A stretch of 64,000 nucleotides of DNA, taken from the NCBI RefSeq assembly GCF_000426645.1, contig NZ_AUFT01000005.1, forward strand, positions 434,001 through 498,000, in the 5' to 3' direction. The notes beneath the pieces were generated by a model. The model searched no databases. It had not been told where the DNA came from and saw only the letters and a list, made by a program, of their open reading frames with translations. Shown piece after piece: positions 1 through 9,619 of the stretch (position 1 is the stretch's first letter; each line of letters begins with the position of its first letter). The translations under genes and the position numbers were made by a program. This DNA is from Nakamurella lactea DSM 19367. GTDB lineage: Bacteria > Actinomycetota > Actinomycetes > Mycobacteriales > Nakamurellaceae.

Positions 1-2992
1 ACACGTGCACGCTCACCGTCTTCGTACTGATGAACAGCCGCTTGCCGATCTCGCCGTTGCTGCGGCCGAGGGCGACCAAGGCGAGAATCTCCGACTCGCG
101 GGGGGTCAGGTCGTCGTCGGCGCGGGTGCTCGCCGCCGCGCCCCGCCGGCCCCGGCCGGGTGGTTTCCGGGCGGTGCCGTTGCCCAGAGCGCGCAGTTCG
201 GTCAGTAGCGGGCCGGCGCCGAGCGCCAAGGCAGTTTCCAACGCGGGGGCCACCACGTCTCCGGCCTGCCCGGAACCCGTCGCGCCGAGCGCGGCCGCCC
301 ACCGCGCGCGGCTCCTGGCCTCCTCGAACGTCCAACCCAGCCGGGCGAAATGTTCGACCGCCTGCTGCCACAGCCCGGTCAGCACATCCTGCGCTGGCGG
401 ATCGATGCCGGCGATCCAGCTCAACCTGGCGAACTCGGCTTCGATCCTGGCGGCCCAGGCGTGTGCCTCGGGCCCGACCGGGATGCCGCGCCCGACGTTC
501 TGCGCCAGCACCTCGCGCGCCGTCTCGATCAGCTCCAGCCCGCGTCGGTGGAAGACCTCGCGATCCTGCTGACCGGCGGCTGCGGCCGCGGTACCGAATT
601 GCCCGATCAACAGGGCGGACAACCTGATCAGCGCGAGGTAGCCGTGGTGGCCCCACATCGTGTCCAGCTGGGCGACCACCTCGTCGTGGATCGCAACGGC
701 ACTCGGCAGATCGCCGGAGTCGCCGTACAGATCGATGCAGGCGAACCCCGCCGTCACGGTGATCAAGCCGTCGAAGCCCCAGCGCTTCCGAATCACCGGC
801 AGTCGGTTGAGCGCCGCCGCCTGTCCCCTTCCGGCAGCCAGCAGCAGACCGACCGAGGAAAGTCCGGCCTCGGCCAGCCCCGGCGGGTTGGTGCCGGCCA
901 GGTCAACGAGTTCGTCGGCGATCGCCCAATCACCGGACATGTATGCGGTGATAGCGCCCAGCATCCGCGAATCGATGCCGTACGGCGCCCATGGCCGGCC
1001 GGCCGCCGCGGCCTGTTCCGCTCCGGCCCGGTAGGACGCCAGCGCCATCGGCAGGTCGCCCTCCCCCAGATACACGCCGCCCAGCTGATGATGACCGCGA
1101 ATCTCAGCGGTGATGTGGCCGCGCTGGTGCGCGGTCGCGATGATCTCTGCCAACGACTGCGCCGACGACTGGGGGTCTCCGGCGTACTCCTTGAGTCTGG
1201 CCAACGTTGTCGTGACATCGGCGACCAGCCCGGTGAGCCCGAGCCGTTCACCCAGATCCAGCGCCTCACCGGCGGCCTCGACCGTACGGTCCAGATCGCG
1301 GTTGGCCAGGCTGGCATGGGCGAGTACCGACAACAGCCGCGCCCGCACCACCCCTGGATGCCCGTTCTCGATGGACTCGATGGTCAGTTGTTCCGGCATC
1401 AGCGCCAGTCCGTCCTTGGCGGTCTCCAACGCGAGCCAGCTGTCCTCGAGCAGCGCCGCCTCGGCCAGCACCACAACGGCCCGGACCCGTTCGGCCGACG
1501 GCGCTTCCGGCGGGACGTCCGCGACCAGCTGCTTGGCCACCGTCAGCGCCCGCATCGACTGCCCGGCGGCGGTGAGCGCATCGACCCATTGCGAAACCAA
1601 GCTCGTCCGGTCGAATTCGGCGGCCAGGTCGGGTAGCCGGTTGAGCTGCTCGATGGCGTGTTCGTAGTGTTTCGCCGCCTGGTCGGGACCGCCGACGTCG
1701 GCCGCCTCGCCGGCGGCCCGGATCCCGGCCCGGACCGCTGTCTCGATGTCCTGGGCCGCCCTGGCGTGCCTGGCCAGCTCGGCCGAACTTCCGGCGTCCG
1801 CCGATTCCTTCAGCACGGCGACGTAGGCCGCGTGCAACCGGGTGCGCTCGCCCGGCAGCAGGTCGTCGTACACGGATTCGGCGAGCAACGCGTGCCGGAA
1901 CGAGTATCCGTCCCTCGCCGGCACCAGCACGTTGCGCTCCACCGCACCGCGGACCGCGGCCTCGAGCTCGCTGTCGGTGAGGCCACAGACGGCCGCCAGC
2001 AGCGCATGCGTCACCCGACGGCCGGACACCGAGGCGGCCCGCACCACATCCCTGGACGCGTCGTCCAGGCTGTCCAGCCGGATCAACATGAGTCCGGCCA
2101 GATCGTCCGGGACCCGGCCGAGGCCGGCCTCGGCCGCGCCAACCAGCTCCTCGGCGAAGAACGCATTGCCTTCGGCCCTGGCCACGATCCCGTGCACGGT
2201 CGCGGCCGCCAGCGGCGCCGGGTGCAGGCTCTGCACCAGCTCCTCGACGTCGTCGTCGGCCAGCGGCGGCAGCGCCACCCGGTGTACGCCGGAGAGCCGG
2301 CCCCACTGGATCAGCGCCTGCCGGAGCGGATGACGGCGGTGCAGATCGTCGGTCCGGTAGGAGACGACGACGCTTACCGGGACGTCGAACCCCCGGGTGA
2401 ACAGCAGGCTGATCATGTCCTGGGTGGACCGGTCCGCCCAGTGTGCGTCCTCGATGATCACCAACACCGGACGGTCCTGGGCGAGCTCGCTCAGGGCTGA
2501 GTGCACGTCGTCGACCAGGGCGCCCCGATCGATCGGTGCGGCGCCGTCCGAGCTGCGGAACGCCAGCCGGGCCACCGCCGGATGTCGTTGCGCGAGCTGG
2601 GCCGCGGCGTCCGGGTCTTCCGTGGCCAACCGGGCGAACATCTCGGCGAACGGCAGATACGGCGGCGCCGTGTCGCCGAAGTCGACACAGTGCCCAACCA
2701 TCGCCCGACGCCCCTGGACGACGGCGGCGTCCCGCAGTTCCGCCAGAATCCGGGTCTTGCCGACCCCCGCGTCGCCGCCCAGCAGCACCGCACCGGCCGC
2801 CAGTTCCTCGTCAACGCCGACCAGCCGACGCAGCTCTGCGAGCTCGTCGGCACGGCCGATCAATGGCGTCTGGAACACACTCTGGGACACGTCGTCCATC
2901 ATCTCGTGCCCCACCGACAGTGGCACCGAGAATTTCGCCCCGGGCGTAGTTGCGCCTGCAATCGTCCCCGGCGCAGTCGTGCCCCCGATCAT
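1..2992 (-). CDS. LuxR-family transcriptional regulator with AAA ATPase domain (LAL type), 3' end cut by window edge
   Basis: The frame is open from 2992 to the left edge, at least 997 codons with no stop, so the C-terminus lies outside the window. The protein has an N-terminal ATPase with a Walker A motif GGDAGVGKTR at about residues 72-81 and a hydrophobic strand ending in ED (VLVIIEDAHWADRS) as Walker B. A long alpha-helical, TPR-like middle follows. The visible end carries the start of a LuxR helix-turn-helix (LTPRESEILALVALGRSNGE, then LFISTKTVSVHV). Proteins of this LAL class are large ATP-dependent activators; the target is unknown. The ATG at 2992 has no clear ribosome site; an ATG at 2902 is an alternative. 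It is divergent from the PadR gene across about 410 bases. Confidence 0.9.
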   Translation of the reverse strand, partial: MIGGTTAPGTIAGATTPGAKFSVPLSVGHEMMDDVSQSVFQTPLIGRADELAELRRLVGVDEELAAGAVLLGGDAGVGKTRILAELRDAAVVQGRRAMVGHCVDFGDTAPPYLPFAEMFARLATEDPDAAAQLAQRHPAVARLAFRSSDGAAPIDRGALVDDVHSALSELAQDRPVLVIIEDAHWADRSTQDMISLLFTRGFDVPVSVVVSYRTDDLHRRHPLRQALIQWGRLSGVHRVALPPLADDDVEELVQSLHPAPLAAATVHGIVARAEGNAFFAEELVGAAEAGLGRVPDDLAGLMLIRLDSLDDASRDVVRAASVSGRRVTHALLAAVCGLTDSELEAAVRGAVERNVLVPARDGYSFRHALLAESVYDDLLPGERTRLHAAYVAVLKESADAGSSAELARHARAAQDIETAVRAGIRAAGEAADVGGPDQAAKHYEHAIEQLNRLPDLAAEFDRTSLVSQWVDALTAAGQSMRALTVAKQLVADVPPEAPSAERVRAVVVLAEAALLEDSWLALETAKDGLALMPEQLTIESIENGHPGVVRARLLSVLAHASLANRDLDRTVEAAGEALDLGERLGLTGLVADVTTTLARLKEYAGDPQSSAQSLAEIIATAHQRGHITAEIRGHHQLGGVYLGEGDLPMALASYRAGAEQAAAAGRPWAPYGIDSRMLGAITAYMSGDWAIADELVDLAGTNPPGLAEAGLSSVGLLLAAGRGQAAALNRLPVIRKRWGFDGLITVTAGFACIDLYGDSGDLPSAVAIHDEVVAQLDTMWGHHGYLALIRLSALLIGQFGTAAAAAGQQDREVFHRRGLELIETAREVLAQNVGRGIPVGPEAHAWAARIEAEFARLSWIAGIDPPAQDVLTGLWQQAVEHFARLGWTFEEARSRARWAAALGATGSGQAGDVVAPALETALALGAGPLLTELRALGNGTARKPPGRGRRGAAASTRADDDLTPRESEILALVALGRSNGEIGKRLFISTKTVSVHV

Positions 2993-3402
2993 CCCCAGTG
3001 CGCCGGGGTGACCAACGGCGCGCGCCGGGAGACGGCGGGATCCGGCACTTCCCTCGTTGCCCGGTTCCGGCGGAGCGGATTGCGGCTGCCACTGCTGTGT
3101 CGCCAATCCCTGGCGACCTGCTGGCGGCGGTAGATCGCTTCTGCGTTGATGGCGTCGAACATGATGTTCGCCTGACCCTTCGGTGACCTCCGGTGCGCTG
3201 ACCGGAGAATCGTTGGTGATCTGTTGACGTCACCAACTCTCGGCCGCTGAGGTAGCGGGCGGCATCGGACACCATCCGTATCCCACCGACCGCCGTACCT
3301 CAGATATCGGCCGTCGAGCCCCGATCCGGGCCCCGCCTGCAGCCTGAGGTAGCTCCGAAAGGCGTAGACACCTGGAGTAGATACTGTGTGTATAGTGGCG
3401 TC
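2993..3402. promoter_or_regulatory. Intergenic region between divergent LuxR-type and PadR genes, with a dyad
   Basis: No credible gene is seen in these 410 bases. A perfect 8-base inverted repeat lies at 3212-3219 (GTTGGTGA) and 3230-3237 (TCACCAAC), with a 10-base spacer holding TTGACG. This looks like a transcription-factor operator or an overlapping -35 box. Which of the two divergent genes it serves cannot be decided from sequence. Confidence 0.4.
3381..3402 (+). promoter_or_regulatory. PadR promoter -10 box with overlapping ATAC-N5-GTAT dyad; probably leaderless
   Basis: A -10 hexamer TATAGT at 3391-3396 is followed by six bases and then the ATG at 3403, so transcription starting 7 bases after the box would begin at the A of ATG. 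A short dyad, ATAC (3381-3384) N5 GTAT (3390-3393), overlaps the -10 box, where a PadR autorepressor would block polymerase. No good -35 box was seen. Confidence 0.5.
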
Positions 3403-3927
3403 ATGTCGGTCTCCCGCACGCTGCTGGGTCTCTTGGAGGTCGGGCCGTCCCACGGCTATGACCTCAAACGCGCCCACGACGAACTCTTTCGCTCCGAACG
3501 ACCGCTGGCCTACGGGCAGGTGTACGCCACCCTTGCCCGGCTGCTGCGCAACGGTCTGGTCGACGTCGAGGGGACGGAGGCCGGCGAGGGTCCGGAACGC
3601 AAGCGGTACGCCATCACGGACGCCGGGGTGACGGATGTCGCGGCGTGGCTCAGCACTCCGGAGAACCCGCAGGAATACCTCCATAACACCCTCTACACCA
3701 AGGTGGTGCTCGCGTTGATGTCCCACCGTGATGCCGGCCAGATCCTCGACGCGCAACGCGCGGTTCATCTGGAGTCGATGCGAGAGTTCAATCGCCGCAA
3801 GCAATCTGGTGACCTCGCCGACCAGTTGATCTGCGATCATGCACTGTTCCACCTGGAGGCCGACCTGAAGTGGCTGGAAACCACTGCCGGCCGGCTGGCC
3901 GAGCTCGGACAGCGGGTCGGCCGATGA
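3403..3927 (+). CDS. PadR family transcriptional regulator
   Basis: This 174-residue protein has a PadR winged helix at its N-terminus: LLGLLEVGPSHGYDLKR at about residues 7-23, then a recognition-helix region GQVYATLARLLRNGLVDV and a basic wing with RKRYAITDAG. A C-terminal helical dimerisation part follows. PadR proteins are usually ligand-responsive repressors of neighbouring transporter genes. The ATG at 3403 fits both the domain start and the -10 box spacing; an in-frame upstream start at 3388 would add five residues lying within the promoter. Its stop overlaps the ATG of the ABC ATPase by four bases (ATGA), so the three genes form one operon and PadR probably controls the exporter. Confidence 0.9.
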   Translation: MSVSRTLLGLLEVGPSHGYDLKRAHDELFRSERPLAYGQVYATLARLLRNGLVDVEGTEAGEGPERKRYAITDAGVTDVAAWLSTPENPQEYLHNTLYTKVVLALMSHRDAGQILDAQRAVHLESMREFNRRKQSGDLADQLICDHALFHLEADLKWLETTAGRLAELGQRVGR

Positions 3928-4595
3928 TCCTGCAGGCGTCGCGGTTGGCCAAGTCGTTCGGGGCGACCCAGGCCCTGCGCGGCGCCGGGCTGACGATCGA
4001 CGCCGGCGAGATCGTCGCCGTGATGGGTCCGTCCGGATCCGGCAAATCAACTCTGCTGCATTGCCTTTCGGGGATCTTGCAACCGGACGGCGGTACAGTG
4101 ACCTACCGCGGGGTCGATCTCGGCGGCCTCTCCGACCGTGATCGCTCCGCGCTGCGCCGCGACGATTTCGGCTTCGTCTTCCAGTTCGGCCAGCTCGTTC
4201 CCGAGCTGACCTGCCTGGAGAATGTGGCGCTGCCGCTCCGGCTGGGCGGCACCGGCCGGCGGACTGCCGAGGCGACGGCCACCGTGTGGCTGGAGCGGTT
4301 GGAGGTGGAGGAGGCAGGTCGGCAGCAACCCGGTGACGTCTCCGGTGGCCAGGCCCAGCGGGTCGCCATCGCCAGGGCGCTGATCCACGATCCCGCAATC
4401 ATTTTCGCCGACGAACCGACCGGCGCTCTGGATACCCTGCAGGGCGAGAAGGTCATGCAGCTGCTGTCGTCGACCGTTCGTGGTTCCGGGGCAGCGCTGG
4501 TGCTGGTGACCCACGAGCCGCGGGTCGCCGCCTATTCCGATCGAGAGGTGATCGTCCGCGACGGGCGCACCGCGGACGCCGCGAACGCGGCATGA
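3924..4595 (+). CDS. ABC transporter ATP-binding protein (LolD/MacB-type)
   Basis: A 223-residue ABC ATPase with Walker A GPSGSGKST at about residues 36-44, a Q-loop (FQFGQL), the signature SGGQAQR, Walker B AIIFADEPTGALD and the switch histidine in VLVTHE. The EPTGALD motif is typical of the MacB/LolD class that works with FtsX-like permeases, which fits the next gene. It would power export of lipoproteins, peptides or antibiotics, or a mechanotransmission complex; the substrate is unknown. The start is the ATG overlapping the padR stop, and the end overlaps the permease start, both as ATGA. Confidence 0.92.
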   Translation: MILQASRLAKSFGATQALRGAGLTIDAGEIVAVMGPSGSGKSTLLHCLSGILQPDGGTVTYRGVDLGGLSDRDRSALRRDDFGFVFQFGQLVPELTCLENVALPLRLGGTGRRTAEATATVWLERLEVEEAGRQQPGDVSGGQAQRVAIARALIHDPAIIFADEPTGALDTLQGEKVMQLLSSTVRGSGAALVLVTHEPRVAAYSDREVIVRDGRTADAANAA

Positions 4596-7009
4596 CGAGC
4601 ACCGATCAACGGACCTCCGCCCGGCCCCTGCCCGCGACGTCGAGGGGTATTCGCGGGCTGACGTCGGACCTGGCCCTGGGGGCGCGGCTGGCTGTCGGGG
4701 CCGGCCGCGCCTCCTGGATCAGGCTGGGGCTGATGGCTTTTGCTCTCGGGGCGTGTGTCCTGCTGCTGTTGATGGCTGCGACCATCGGCCCCGCGACCGG
4801 GTCGCGCCAGGCACGAGCGTCAGCGCTCCAGCCCACCACCGTGTACGAGGCTCACGCCGCCACCGACATGTACGGCGCTCCCGCCGCCGACACCCCGACC
4901 ATGGAGGTACATCGGGAAGAGCTGAACTCCGGTCCGAACCTGGCGATCGGGTACAGCATCGCCGCGCTCACGGTGCGGGCCACCCCGCCGCCGGGAGTGG
5001 CTGCGCTGCCGGGTCCCGGCCAGCTGGTGATCTCCCCGGCGCTGGCGGATCTGCTCGCCTCCGAGCAGGGTGCCGGGTTGCGGCCGCGGTTGGCCGATCG
5101 GGTGATCGGCACCATCGGACCCGCCGGGTTGCCGGCCCCTCGGAGCCTGTTGTTCTACCGGGGCATCGCACCGAGCGCCGGACCGCTGTCCGATGCCACG
5201 TCGGCCGTCGGCTGGGGCACAAATCCGGCGCTTTCTACGCCGGACCAGGGGTTCAGCGACGTCGACAAAGCCGTGGTGGTCACCGGTATCGCGATCCTGG
5301 TCGTCCCGCTACTGGTCTTCATCTCCATCGCCAGCCGGATCGGCGGGCCGGCCAGGATCCGGCGGCTGGCGGCGATCCGGTTGGTCGGTGCGACTGCGAT
5401 CCAGGTACGGCGGTTCGCCGCGGCGGAGGCGATGATCGCCGGCGTAGCCGGGCTGGCCGTCGGTGCTGGCGGGTATCTGTTGCTCCGAGCCTTTGCCGGC
5501 TCACTGTCGTTGGGCGGCGCCGGTTTCTTCGCCGCCGACCTCGTTCCCGACCCGATGCTCGCGGCGCTGATCGTGGTGCTGGTGCCGGCGTTGGCCGTGG
5601 TTTCGGTGTCGGCCGGTCAACGGCGGGCCGCGGTAGAGCCGCTCGGCGTCCGCAGGTCCGGTCGGCAGACACCGCGGCGCTGGTGGTGGCGGATGCTCCT
5701 GGTGCTCTTCGCCGGAGCGGCCCTGCTCGTCGCGTCCAAGGGGTCGGGCCAGATCGGCGGCGGTGACAGTCTGGCGGTGCGCTTCGTTCCCGGCGTCGCC
5801 CTCGCGATGATCTGCGTTCCGGTCCTGGCTCCGTACCTGGTCGAGAAGCTGTCCCGCATCCTGCCGACCAGTGGGATCGGTTGGCAGCTGGCCGTCCGCG
5901 GTGTCCGGGCCGACAGCGGAACCGCCGCGCGATCCGTCAGCGGACTGGCAGTGGTGCTCTGCGCTGCGGTGACGCTGTTGCCATTGCTGGCCTACACCGG
6001 AGCCCGGGTCGGTGAGAACACCGAGAGCGCCGGGCCGGCCGGAGACGGCAACAGCTACCTGTTCATCCATGCCGCTGTCGGCGAGTTGCCGACGATCCAA
6101 CACCGAGCGCAGGCGGAAGCGGGCACCGCCCGGGTAGCGGCGTGGTCGATGCTGGACGCCTCCCTGTCTCCGGGATCAGATCTGCCGGTAGCGATTGCCG
6201 ATTGCGCTGCGCTGCGACAGTTGTCGACGCTGACTGGTTGTCGCGACGGCGATGTGGTCCGGGTCGTCGGCGACGTTCCCGGCTCTCCGCCCGAGCCGGG
6301 TTCGCAGCTCACATTTGCGGGCAGCGACGGTGATCTCGGGTCGGACCAAGCCCTGACACTGTCGTTACCTGACACCATCCGGTCGGCTGCCGCGACCACG
6401 GACGGCATTTCTCGCCTCTATCTGACGCCGGGGGCCCTGATCCCCGCCGCCCCCGCACTCCTGAGGGACGACGCCTGGCTACGCGTCGCCATCGACACCC
6501 GTGGAATGGACGACGCCGGCTTCGACCGGGTGCGGAACTCGTTGGCCGGCTACGGCTGGCAGGTCGACGACAGCATGTTCGGCGTCGGCGGCGGACTGAC
6601 ACATCTGGGCCAGCTGATGACGACAGCCCGGACCGGCCTGTTGATCGGCGGCGCACTGATCCTGCTGGTGGCGGTGCTCAGCATGTTGGTGCTCGCGGTC
6701 GAACAGATCACCGAACGTCGGCGGGCGCTCACCATGGCGGTGGCATCCGGTGTGCCGCGATCCGTGCTGGCCAGGGCGTCGGTGCTCGGTGCACTGCTCC
6801 CGGCGGCCGTCGCTGTGCTGGTCGCAGATGCGATCGGCATCGGCATCACCTTCGCGTTGAATCCCTTGCTGCGCACCGATCTGCGACTGAACCCGATGGG
6901 CCTGCTCGGCCTCTCGGTGGCCACCCTGGCGCTCGTCGCCGCGATCAACGCCGCAACCTTGCCGGCCCTGCGACGGCTGACCAGGCCCAGCGCGCTGCGC
7001 ACCGAGTGA
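4592..7009 (+). CDS. FtsX-like ABC transporter permease
   Basis: An 805-residue membrane protein. It has one N-terminal membrane segment (about residues 45-65), a long extracytoplasmic region, a first block of segments at about 225-345, further segments in the middle, a second large outside domain, and a final FtsX-type block of three segments near the C-terminus (around 690-790). This duplicated FtsX arrangement is usual for actinobacterial permeases paired with a MacB-type ATPase. It is translationally coupled to the ATPase by an ATGA overlap. It ends 36 bases before the convergent stop of a second FtsX permease. The substrate is not predictable. Confidence 0.9.
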   Translation: MTSTDQRTSARPLPATSRGIRGLTSDLALGARLAVGAGRASWIRLGLMAFALGACVLLLLMAATIGPATGSRQARASALQPTTVYEAHAATDMYGAPAADTPTMEVHREELNSGPNLAIGYSIAALTVRATPPPGVAALPGPGQLVISPALADLLASEQGAGLRPRLADRVIGTIGPAGLPAPRSLLFYRGIAPSAGPLSDATSAVGWGTNPALSTPDQGFSDVDKAVVVTGIAILVVPLLVFISIASRIGGPARIRRLAAIRLVGATAIQVRRFAAAEAMIAGVAGLAVGAGGYLLLRAFAGSLSLGGAGFFAADLVPDPMLAALIVVLVPALAVVSVSAGQRRAAVEPLGVRRSGRQTPRRWWWRMLLVLFAGAALLVASKGSGQIGGGDSLAVRFVPGVALAMICVPVLAPYLVEKLSRILPTSGIGWQLAVRGVRADSGTAARSVSGLAVVLCAAVTLLPLLAYTGARVGENTESAGPAGDGNSYLFIHAAVGELPTIQHRAQAEAGTARVAAWSMLDASLSPGSDLPVAIADCAALRQLSTLTGCRDGDVVRVVGDVPGSPPEPGSQLTFAGSDGDLGSDQALTLSLPDTIRSAAATTDGISRLYLTPGALIPAAPALLRDDAWLRVAIDTRGMDDAGFDRVRNSLAGYGWQVDDSMFGVGGGLTHLGQLMTTARTGLLIGGALILLVAVLSMLVLAVEQITERRRALTMAVASGVPRSVLARASVLGALLPAAVAVLVADAIGIGITFALNPLLRTDLRLNPMGLLGLSVATLALVAAINAATLPALRRLTRPSALRTE

Positions 7010-7045
7010 GCGCATGTCCGTGCTCCCAGCCGGGATCAGTCGGAA

Positions 7046-9619
7046 TCAGTCCGAATCTGCGAGCGCGGCTGCGGCCGGCCGGCCGCTGGTCACCCGCCAG
7101 GCCGGCAGCACCATCGACAGCATCGCCAACGCGAAGGCGGAGCCGACGATCGTCAGGTAGATGGCGATCGGTCCGGTCGGCAGCAGTGTTCCCTTCGTCA
7201 GCAGACTGAACGGGACCAGCGTCGAGGCCGACACTGCGGTGCCGAGCACGATGCCGATCACCGCCACCAACAGGGCCTCGACCGCGATCATCCGCAGCAC
7301 CTGTCCGCGGCTGGATCCGGTGAGCCGTTGCAGACCGAACTCACGGCGCCGCCGTGCGGTCGAAATGATCATCGAGTTGACCACCGACAGCACGGTGTAG
7401 ATCGTCAGCACGCCGAGGATCAGGTACTGCACCCAGGCGCCCACCTGCTGCTGCTCGTGATGCGCGCCGATCAACGCCCCCTTGTCGCCGATCGTCAGCC
7501 CCGGGGCGCCGTCCAGCAGATCGCGCACGGCGCGTTCCAGCGCTGCCCCGTCCGTTCCGGCGGCAGCACGCATCAGGATCTGGCCGGCAAGGCCGGCCGA
7601 GGTGTGCGAGGCCAGCAGGTCCGCCGGGAACACCAGGGTGTCCCGGTACGACAGATCCTTCATGACCGCCACCACCGTCAGCTGCAGGTCGGTGCCGTCG
7701 CCGAACCGCACGGCCGCCGTGCTCCCGACTGCGAGACCGGAGGCGACCGCGATCGACTCCGGCACCGCAACGGTGTTGCCGCGCAGCGCGTCCAGCGAAC
7801 CCGCCATCGCGGTCGCGCTGACCACCGAGTCCGCGGCACCGGCCGTGACACCTTGCGCCTGGATCCCGTCCTCGTCCTGTCCCCGGTAGTTCGGGCTCTG
7901 CAGGAAGACCGTACTGGTCACCAGTTCCGACGCCCCGCCGACCTCGGGCAGCGCCGAGACCCGACCCAGCAGGTCCGGCGCCAACCCGCCGGTCGTCGAG
8001 GTGATGACCGCGTCGGCGCGCAGCGAGTCGGCGAACGCCCGCTGCTCGACGTCGGCCGTGGTGGTCTGCAGGTAGATCATCGCTGTCGCCAGGCCGGTGG
8101 CCAGCATGATCGGGGTGACGGCACCAGCCACCCGGATCGGCCTTGCCTTGCTGTTGACCACGGCGAGATAACCACTGCCGCCACTGAACATTCGGACCGG
8201 CCATTGCACCAGCCGGGTCATCAGCTTGGTGGAACCCGGCGACACCATCGCCATCCCGAGCGCCCACAGGAACACCGACGGTCCGGCGGTACTCGCCGCG
8301 ATCGGGCCGTCGAACACCGTCAGGGTGACGATGATCAGTGCGGTGCCACCGGCGAACGCCAGGCCGGCGAGCACGAATCGGGGCTTCGTCAGCCAGTGTC
8401 GCGGCTCTCCCGCGTCGGCGAGGGCCTCGGTCGGCCGGACCACCGCGACCCTTCGGGCAACCACGGTGGCGGCCAGCACCGCGGTCAGCACGGCGGCGCC
8501 CACCGCGACGACGATCGGGATCCAACCCGCCCGGAAGGTCAACACCGCCGGGACCACCTCGTGAGCTGCGAGCTGGTCGAACAGCCACTGCGCCAGCCAT
8601 CTTCCGGGTAGCCAGCCGACGGCAGCGGCCACCGCGGCGATCGCCGCCGCCTCGCCGACCACCAACCTGCGGAGCTGACGCGGGGTGGTCCCGATCGCGC
8701 GCAACAGCGCCAGCTCGCGACGGCGCTGCTGCATCGCCAGCGCCAGGGTCGCGACGATGACGAAGGCCGCGACGGCGATCGCGTTGCCGCCGGCTACCGC
8801 GGAGACCACGACGAGATTGCCGCTGGCGCCCAGGGTTTCACGGAACTCCGCCAGGCCTCGGTGATTGCCGGTGAGCGTGGTGGCGGTGCCATGGGTGGCG
8901 GCGGCGATAGCCCGGGCGATCTGCTCAAGGGCTGCCGGATCGGCCGGTGGATCCGTCAGAACCCCGATCGAGTCCCAACTACCGGGATGCCCGGACAGCT
9001 GACGGGCAACCGGATCCGAGAAGAACACCGCACCGTCACGGGTGGGCTGTGGCGCCGCCAGGATGCCGCTCACCCGGTACTGTCGCGCTACCCCACCGAC
9101 CAGCACGGTGACCCGCGCGCCGACGCCGGCGCCGGGAACCTGGTCGTCGACGGCGATCTCGCCCGCTCCCCGCGGGGCCACCCCGGCGGTCAGCCGGTAG
9201 GGCGCCAGCTCGGCCGAACCGAAGGTGTGGCCAAGGATCCGGCGGGTATCCACCGGATCGCCGTCACGGATCACGGTGGCGGCGAAGGACACGTCACCGA
9301 TCGCGGCGCGGACCCCTGGCACGCCGGCGATCGGCGCCAGCAGGTCGTCGGAGATCCTGACCGTCTCCGGGAGCGTCGCGGTCTCCGTGTCGTCGTCATC
9401 GGCGGAACCGGGTGGACTGTCCGGTATCTCGAACTGCTGGTGCCCGGTGACCACGACGCCGGCCGCGGCCAACCGCTGCGGCGCGACGTCGCCGCGAATG
9501 CCGGTCTCCATCAACGCGCCGAAGGCAAAGACCACGGTGGCGCCGAAGAAGATGGCAATGAAGGTACCGATCGCGCTGGCCGGCCGGAACCGCAACGATC
9601 GCAGGGCGAGCCGGATCAT
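7046..9619 (-). CDS. FtsX-like ABC transporter permease
   Basis: An 857-residue permease. An N-terminal segment with LRFRPASAIGTFIAIFFGAT precedes a large outside domain (to about residue 265), then a first FtsX block with QQRRRELALLRAIGTTPRQLRR between segments. Central membrane segments, a second outside domain, and a final FtsX block with ARRRREFGLQRLTGSSRGQVLR complete it. The two coupling-helix motifs (REL.LLRAIG and REFGLQRLTG) are the parts expected to contact the ATPase. The start ATG overlaps the end of the ATPase gene (ATGA at 9616-9619). It is a second exporter, convergent with the PadR-linked one. Confidence 0.92.
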   Translation of the reverse strand: MIRLALRSLRFRPASAIGTFIAIFFGATVVFAFGALMETGIRGDVAPQRLAAAGVVVTGHQQFEIPDSPPGSADDDDTETATLPETVRISDDLLAPIAGVPGVRAAIGDVSFAATVIRDGDPVDTRRILGHTFGSAELAPYRLTAGVAPRGAGEIAVDDQVPGAGVGARVTVLVGGVARQYRVSGILAAPQPTRDGAVFFSDPVARQLSGHPGSWDSIGVLTDPPADPAALEQIARAIAAATHGTATTLTGNHRGLAEFRETLGASGNLVVVSAVAGGNAIAVAAFVIVATLALAMQQRRRELALLRAIGTTPRQLRRLVVGEAAAIAAVAAAVGWLPGRWLAQWLFDQLAAHEVVPAVLTFRAGWIPIVVAVGAAVLTAVLAATVVARRVAVVRPTEALADAGEPRHWLTKPRFVLAGLAFAGGTALIIVTLTVFDGPIAASTAGPSVFLWALGMAMVSPGSTKLMTRLVQWPVRMFSGGSGYLAVVNSKARPIRVAGAVTPIMLATGLATAMIYLQTTTADVEQRAFADSLRADAVITSTTGGLAPDLLGRVSALPEVGGASELVTSTVFLQSPNYRGQDEDGIQAQGVTAGAADSVVSATAMAGSLDALRGNTVAVPESIAVASGLAVGSTAAVRFGDGTDLQLTVVAVMKDLSYRDTLVFPADLLASHTSAGLAGQILMRAAAGTDGAALERAVRDLLDGAPGLTIGDKGALIGAHHEQQQVGAWVQYLILGVLTIYTVLSVVNSMIISTARRRREFGLQRLTGSSRGQVLRMIAVEALLVAVIGIVLGTAVSASTLVPFSLLTKGTLLPTGPIAIYLTIVGSAFALAMLSMVLPAWRVTSGRPAAAALADSD

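Noticed and set aside
1..2306. Long open frames on the plus strand opposite the LuxR-type gene
   Set aside because: They encode no recognisable domain and overlap a continuous 997-codon frame with clear ATPase and helix-turn-helix motifs; they are high-GC shadows.
3251..3257. GGTAGCG near the LuxR/PadR gap as another family B copy
   Set aside because: There is no partner 19 bases away and no inverted CGCTACC within 80 bases.
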